From assembly GCA_017543805.1 (NCBI GenBank), contig JAFYFK010000025.1:1-7352 (forward strand): a stretch of 7,352 nt of DNA, given 5' to 3'. Under the pieces are notes generated by a model, which saw only the letters and a list, made by a program, of their open reading frames with translations, had not been told where the DNA came from and did no database searches. The position numbers and the translations under genes were made by a program. This document shows positions 7,205-7,352 of the stretch, in pieces (positions within the stretch are counted from its first letter, which is position 1; each line of letters starts with the position of its first letter). Source of the DNA: Bacillota bacterium (GTDB taxonomy: Bacteria; Bacillota; Clostridia; Peptostreptococcales; Anaerovoracaceae).

Positions 7205-7212
7205 TTTATAAT
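7184..7212 (+). promoter_or_regulatory. Sigma-A-like promoter of the lipoprotein gene
   Basis: -35 TTGTTG (7184-7189) and a perfect TATAAT (7207-7212) with a 17-bp spacer. The predicted start near 7219 gives a leader of about 45 nt before the ATG at 7264. It diverges from the plsX promoter, with 57 bp between the two -35 hexamers. Confidence 0.75.
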
Positions 7213-7263
7213 TTAAGTATAGAATCGGCAGTTTGTGATCCAAATACAAAGGAGGCCACTACC

Positions 7264-7352
7264 ATGTCCGGAAAGAAGATACTCAGTCTTTTAATGACAT
7301 TTATACTCGTATTTTCCCTTGCCGCGTGCGGCGGCGGAAGCAGCGTCCGCGC
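7264..7352 (+). CDS. Lipoprotein, N-terminal part only (runs off the right edge)
   Basis: The frame opens with ATG at 7264, preceded by AAAGGAGG (7248-7255) with an 8-nt spacer, and stays open for 29 codons to the edge. The product begins with a classic type II signal peptide: a short basic n-region (MSGKK), a hydrophobic core at residues 6-19, and the lipobox LAAC with the lipid-bearing Cys at residue 22, followed by a flexible GGGSS linker. The mature protein would be anchored to the outer face of the cytoplasmic membrane by diacylglyceryl modification and signal peptidase II cleavage. The functional domain lies beyond the window. Solute-binding proteins of ABC transporters often start this way, but that cannot be told here. 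It has its own promoter and an overlapping inverted repeat. Confidence 0.9.
   Translation, partial: MSGKKILSLLMTFILVFSLAACGGGSSVR

Noticed and set aside
1..7352. CRISPR array, tRNA, rRNA, insertion sequence or novel defence system
   Set aside because: No regularly spaced identical repeats, no cloverleaf-like or rRNA-like stretches, no transposase and no defence-type domains were seen. Apart from one 239-bp gap the window is filled by core genes.

Overview
The window looks like a piece of a Bacillota chromosome, probably a Clostridia-type anaerobe. The evidence is the gene order plsX-rnc-smc-ftsY, strong Shine-Dalgarno sites (GGAGGT, AAAGGAGG), sigma-A-like promoters, a lipoprotein signal with an LAAC lipobox, and a single-gene SMC of the Bacillus/Clostridium type. 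Coding DNA is rich in G and C at third codon positions, while the one intergenic region is visibly AT-rich. The taxonomic placement is inference; no rRNA or other phylogenetic marker gene is present for a direct call.

Layout: positions 7024 down to 1 form one tightly packed leftward operon. In transcription order it holds plsX (phosphate acyltransferase, phospholipid synthesis), rnc (RNase III), smc (chromosome condensation ATPase), ftsY (SRP receptor GTPase), and a fifth gene that runs off the left edge. The fifth gene encodes a low-complexity Ala/Glu/Pro-rich then Lys-rich protein I cannot name. Junctions are a 4-nt ATGA overlap, then gaps of 3, 12 and 11 nt, so transcription and translation are probably coupled throughout. 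No terminator is seen inside the cluster. ftsY starts at TTG.

Positions 7025-7263 (239 bp) are a divergent intergenic region. Toward plsX it holds a promoter with an extended -10, a small GNRA-loop hairpin near the predicted 5' end of the mRNA, an imperfect 18-nt palindrome between promoter and ribosome site, and a Shine-Dalgarno sequence. Toward the right it holds a consensus-like promoter overlapped by an inverted repeat, followed by a strong ribosome site and the first 29 codons of a lipoprotein.

Together the leftward genes link membrane lipid synthesis, RNA processing, chromosome organisation and membrane protein targeting, a well-known conserved growth-related cluster. The acyl carrier protein gene often found between plsX and rnc is absent. 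I see no mobile element, CRISPR array, tRNA, rRNA or defence system. Most of the window is ordinary core genome; the parts worth a second look are the unrecognised fifth gene and the possible operators in the divergent promoter region.
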